Translations under genes and position numbers: made by a program
In this document: piece by piece, positions 62,966 through 64,000 of the stretch
Layout of the letters: the number at the start of each line of letters is the position of its first letter
Numbering within the stretch: position 1 is the first letter of the stretch
Assembly (NCBI RefSeq): GCF_007988885.1
Contig: NZ_BJUZ01000002.1
Coordinates: forward strand, 248,001 to 312,000
Direction: 5' to 3'
Source: Gluconobacter wancherniae NBRC 103581
Lineage (GTDB): Bacteria > Pseudomonadota > Alphaproteobacteria > Acetobacterales > Acetobacteraceae
DNA length: 64,000 nucleotides
The notes under the pieces: model-generated
The model's database searches: none
Told to the model about the DNA's origin: nothing
The model's input: only the letters and a program-made list of their open reading frames with translations

Positions 62966-63259
62966 ATGGAAAAAACACTCTACGCCACGATGCGTGCTCT
63001 GCCGGGTCAGGAAGAGCACGTTGCCTCCCTGCTGAGCGCGTTGAGCAAGGACGTACGCGCTGAGCCTGGGAATGTACGCTTTGTCGTCTACAGGCTTGAA
63101 AGCGATCCGGCGTTTTTCCATGTGGAAGAAACCTACCGGGACCAGAAAGCTTTCGAAGCCCATATCGCGATGCCTCATGGACGCCGTTTCAACGACGCCA
63201 TCAAGACACTTGTCGAAGGCGGTGCCTCAACCGTTGTCTTTCTCACCGCCGTGAGCTGA
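62966..63259 (+). CDS. Antibiotic biosynthesis monooxygenase-family protein (YgiN-like)
   Basis: A 97-residue dimeric alpha/beta-barrel protein. The pattern TMRALPGQEEHVASLLSALS, then RFVVYRLESDPAFFHVEETY and DQKAFEAHIAMPHGR, is typical of the ABM domain of putative quinol monooxygenases such as YgiN. Cofactor-free oxidation of quinols or aldehydes has been described in the family. AGGAGACGGACCA precedes the ATG. Its 3' end overlaps the convergent pseudouridine synthase gene by about 30 bases. Confidence 0.88.
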   Translation: MEKTLYATMRALPGQEEHVASLLSALSKDVRAEPGNVRFVVYRLESDPAFFHVEETYRDQKAFEAHIAMPHGRRFNDAIKTLVEGGASTVVFLTAVS

Positions 63260-64000
63260 GGTCTTTCCGCGCCAGCCCAGGCGACGCAGTGTCTGGGCCA
63301 TGTGCGGTGCGGGGTTCGCCTCGGCGCTCAGTGTTTCCTCATCACTCAGCGTGACGTTCAGGCTATGCGCCAGAAGGTGAAGCCCGCGGGGATCGCGCTG
63401 GCCGTAGATCGGGTCTCCCAGGATTGGGGCTCCGATGCTGGCACAATGGATGCGCGCCTGATGTGTACGTCCGGTCAGGAGTTCCAGTTCAAGCCAGCAA
63501 AGACCATCCGCACGGCCCAGAACCCGCCAGCGGGTATGTGCGGGATCGCCTTTTTTCGCCGCGATCATCTTCCAGCCCTTTTTGTCGGACTGACGCATCA
63601 GGGACGTGGTAATTTCGCCGGAATCCTCGGTCAGGTTTCCTTTAACTACAGCCCAGTAGAGCTTGTTGACGCGACGCTCCTGAAAGGCTTTCTGGGCCTC
63701 CAGCAGGGCTGATTTCCGGCGTGCAATCAACAGGCAACCCGACGTATCCGCATCAAGACGGTGCGCAAGCCACGGGCCACCACGCGGGTGTGGCGTGAGG
63801 CGGCTTTCTGCTGAATCTTCTGTCTGGGGGCCGGGATGCACGGCAAGGCCTGCAGGCTTGTCCAAAATCAGGAAGCGCGGCGTTTCCAGCAGGATGGGAA
63901 GCTCTTTCCCCTCCTTGAAAATAGAATACGGAGTAGGGGAGGGGGGAGCCTCACGCCGCTTGTTGGCTGGCGGACGCGAAGGCAGTTCAGGCTTTTGCTT
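63227..64000 (-). CDS. RluA-family RNA pseudouridine synthase, 5' end beyond the window
   Basis: 258 codons of a pseudouridine synthase; the frame is open to the right edge, so the start is not in the window. The catalytic Asp is in AHRLDADTSGCLLIA, and the LDKPAGLAVHPG, RTHQARIHCASIG and LGDPIYG segments are intact. These enzymes convert specific uridines in rRNA or tRNA to pseudouridine. An in-frame TTG at 63865 would leave out the strand FLILDKP, so the true start is probably further upstream, as the reading continues through KQKPELPSRPP. Confidence 0.93.
   Translation of the reverse strand, partial: KQKPELPSRPPANKRREAPPSPTPYSIFKEGKELPILLETPRFLILDKPAGLAVHPGPQTEDSAESRLTPHPRGGPWLAHRLDADTSGCLLIARRKSALLEAQKAFQERRVNKLYWAVVKGNLTEDSGEITTSLMRQSDKKGWKMIAAKKGDPAHTRWRVLGRADGLCWLELELLTGRTHQARIHCASIGAPILGDPIYGQRDPRGLHLLAHSLNVTLSDEETLSAEANPAPHMAQTLRRLGWRGKTSAHGGEKDNG

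Noticed and set aside
1-64000. CRISPR arrays, tRNA or rRNA genes, insertion sequences, prophage
   Set aside because: No regularly spaced repeats, no transposase or integrase motifs, and no recognisable RNA gene were seen on reading both strands; a dedicated search could still find a tRNA.

Overview
The window reads as chromosome of an acetic acid bacterium, most likely a Gluconobacter species. The strongest marker is the sldB-sldA pair (PQQ-dependent polyol dehydrogenase and its small membrane subunit). SldA is clearly homologous to the G. oxydans enzyme as I remember it, but looks diverged, which suggests another Gluconobacter species; no alignment was run. The moderately GC-rich composition and the alphaproteobacterial order chvI-chvG-hprK-rapZ-EIIA-ptsH-ptsI agree with this. 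I saw no rRNA, tRNA, insertion sequence, prophage or CRISPR array. This is mostly core chromosome with a few patches that look acquired or lineage-specific.

Layout. 1-605: divergent hmp (partial) and nsrR sharing an NsrR operator. 663-3962: dnaJ and dnaK with a heat-shock promoter. 4044-8037: a lipoprotein gene, then sldBA and two hairpins. 8184-12404: glycosyltransferase, a small basic protein, EamA transporter, dcd and murA. 12405-13725: a very AT-rich spacer with a second NsrR-like site, then a fatty-acid desaturase. 13815-19838: nucleoside permease, LOG protein, YhhS-type transporter, DUF2501 lipoprotein, dinB, a NUDIX gene and two coupled unknown genes. 19873-27215: a YqjI-like PadR regulator with palindromic operator, VTT membrane protein, Bcr/CflA pump coupled to a lone receiver protein, apt, a nitroreductase-family gene and hrpB. 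27237-32846: DoxX, a Deg protease, a two-component pair, and small envelope/redox genes.

32851-37191 (minus) is a coherent candidate quinone-handling operon: YceI, cytochrome b561, YceI, glutathionyl-hydroquinone reductase and an esterase, with a membrane-anchored methyltransferase upstream. 37299-40964 is putA, whose aldehyde dehydrogenase half departs from its catalytic signatures. 41112-48662 holds a TPR glycosyltransferase, a class A beta-lactamase, infC (apparently starting at AUA), thrS and two glycosyltransferases. 48747-57369 holds grpE with a heat-shock promoter, ChvI/ChvG, and a phosphotransfer chain (EI, HPr, HPr kinase, EIIA-Man, RapZ) with no sugar permease visible here, so presumably regulatory. 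57420-64000 holds Zur, an unknown protein, an asparaginase, a sugar/proton symporter, two paralogous membrane proteins, a DUF4097 protein, a quinol-monooxygenase-like protein and a partial pseudouridine synthase.

Physiologically the window fits periplasmic oxidative fermentation (sldBA feeding ubiquinone), quinone and envelope stress handling, NO defence and carbon-status signalling. The points most worth checking are the PutA substitution, the infC start codon, the quinone operon, the second NsrR-like box and the RGG/His-rich PadR protein.
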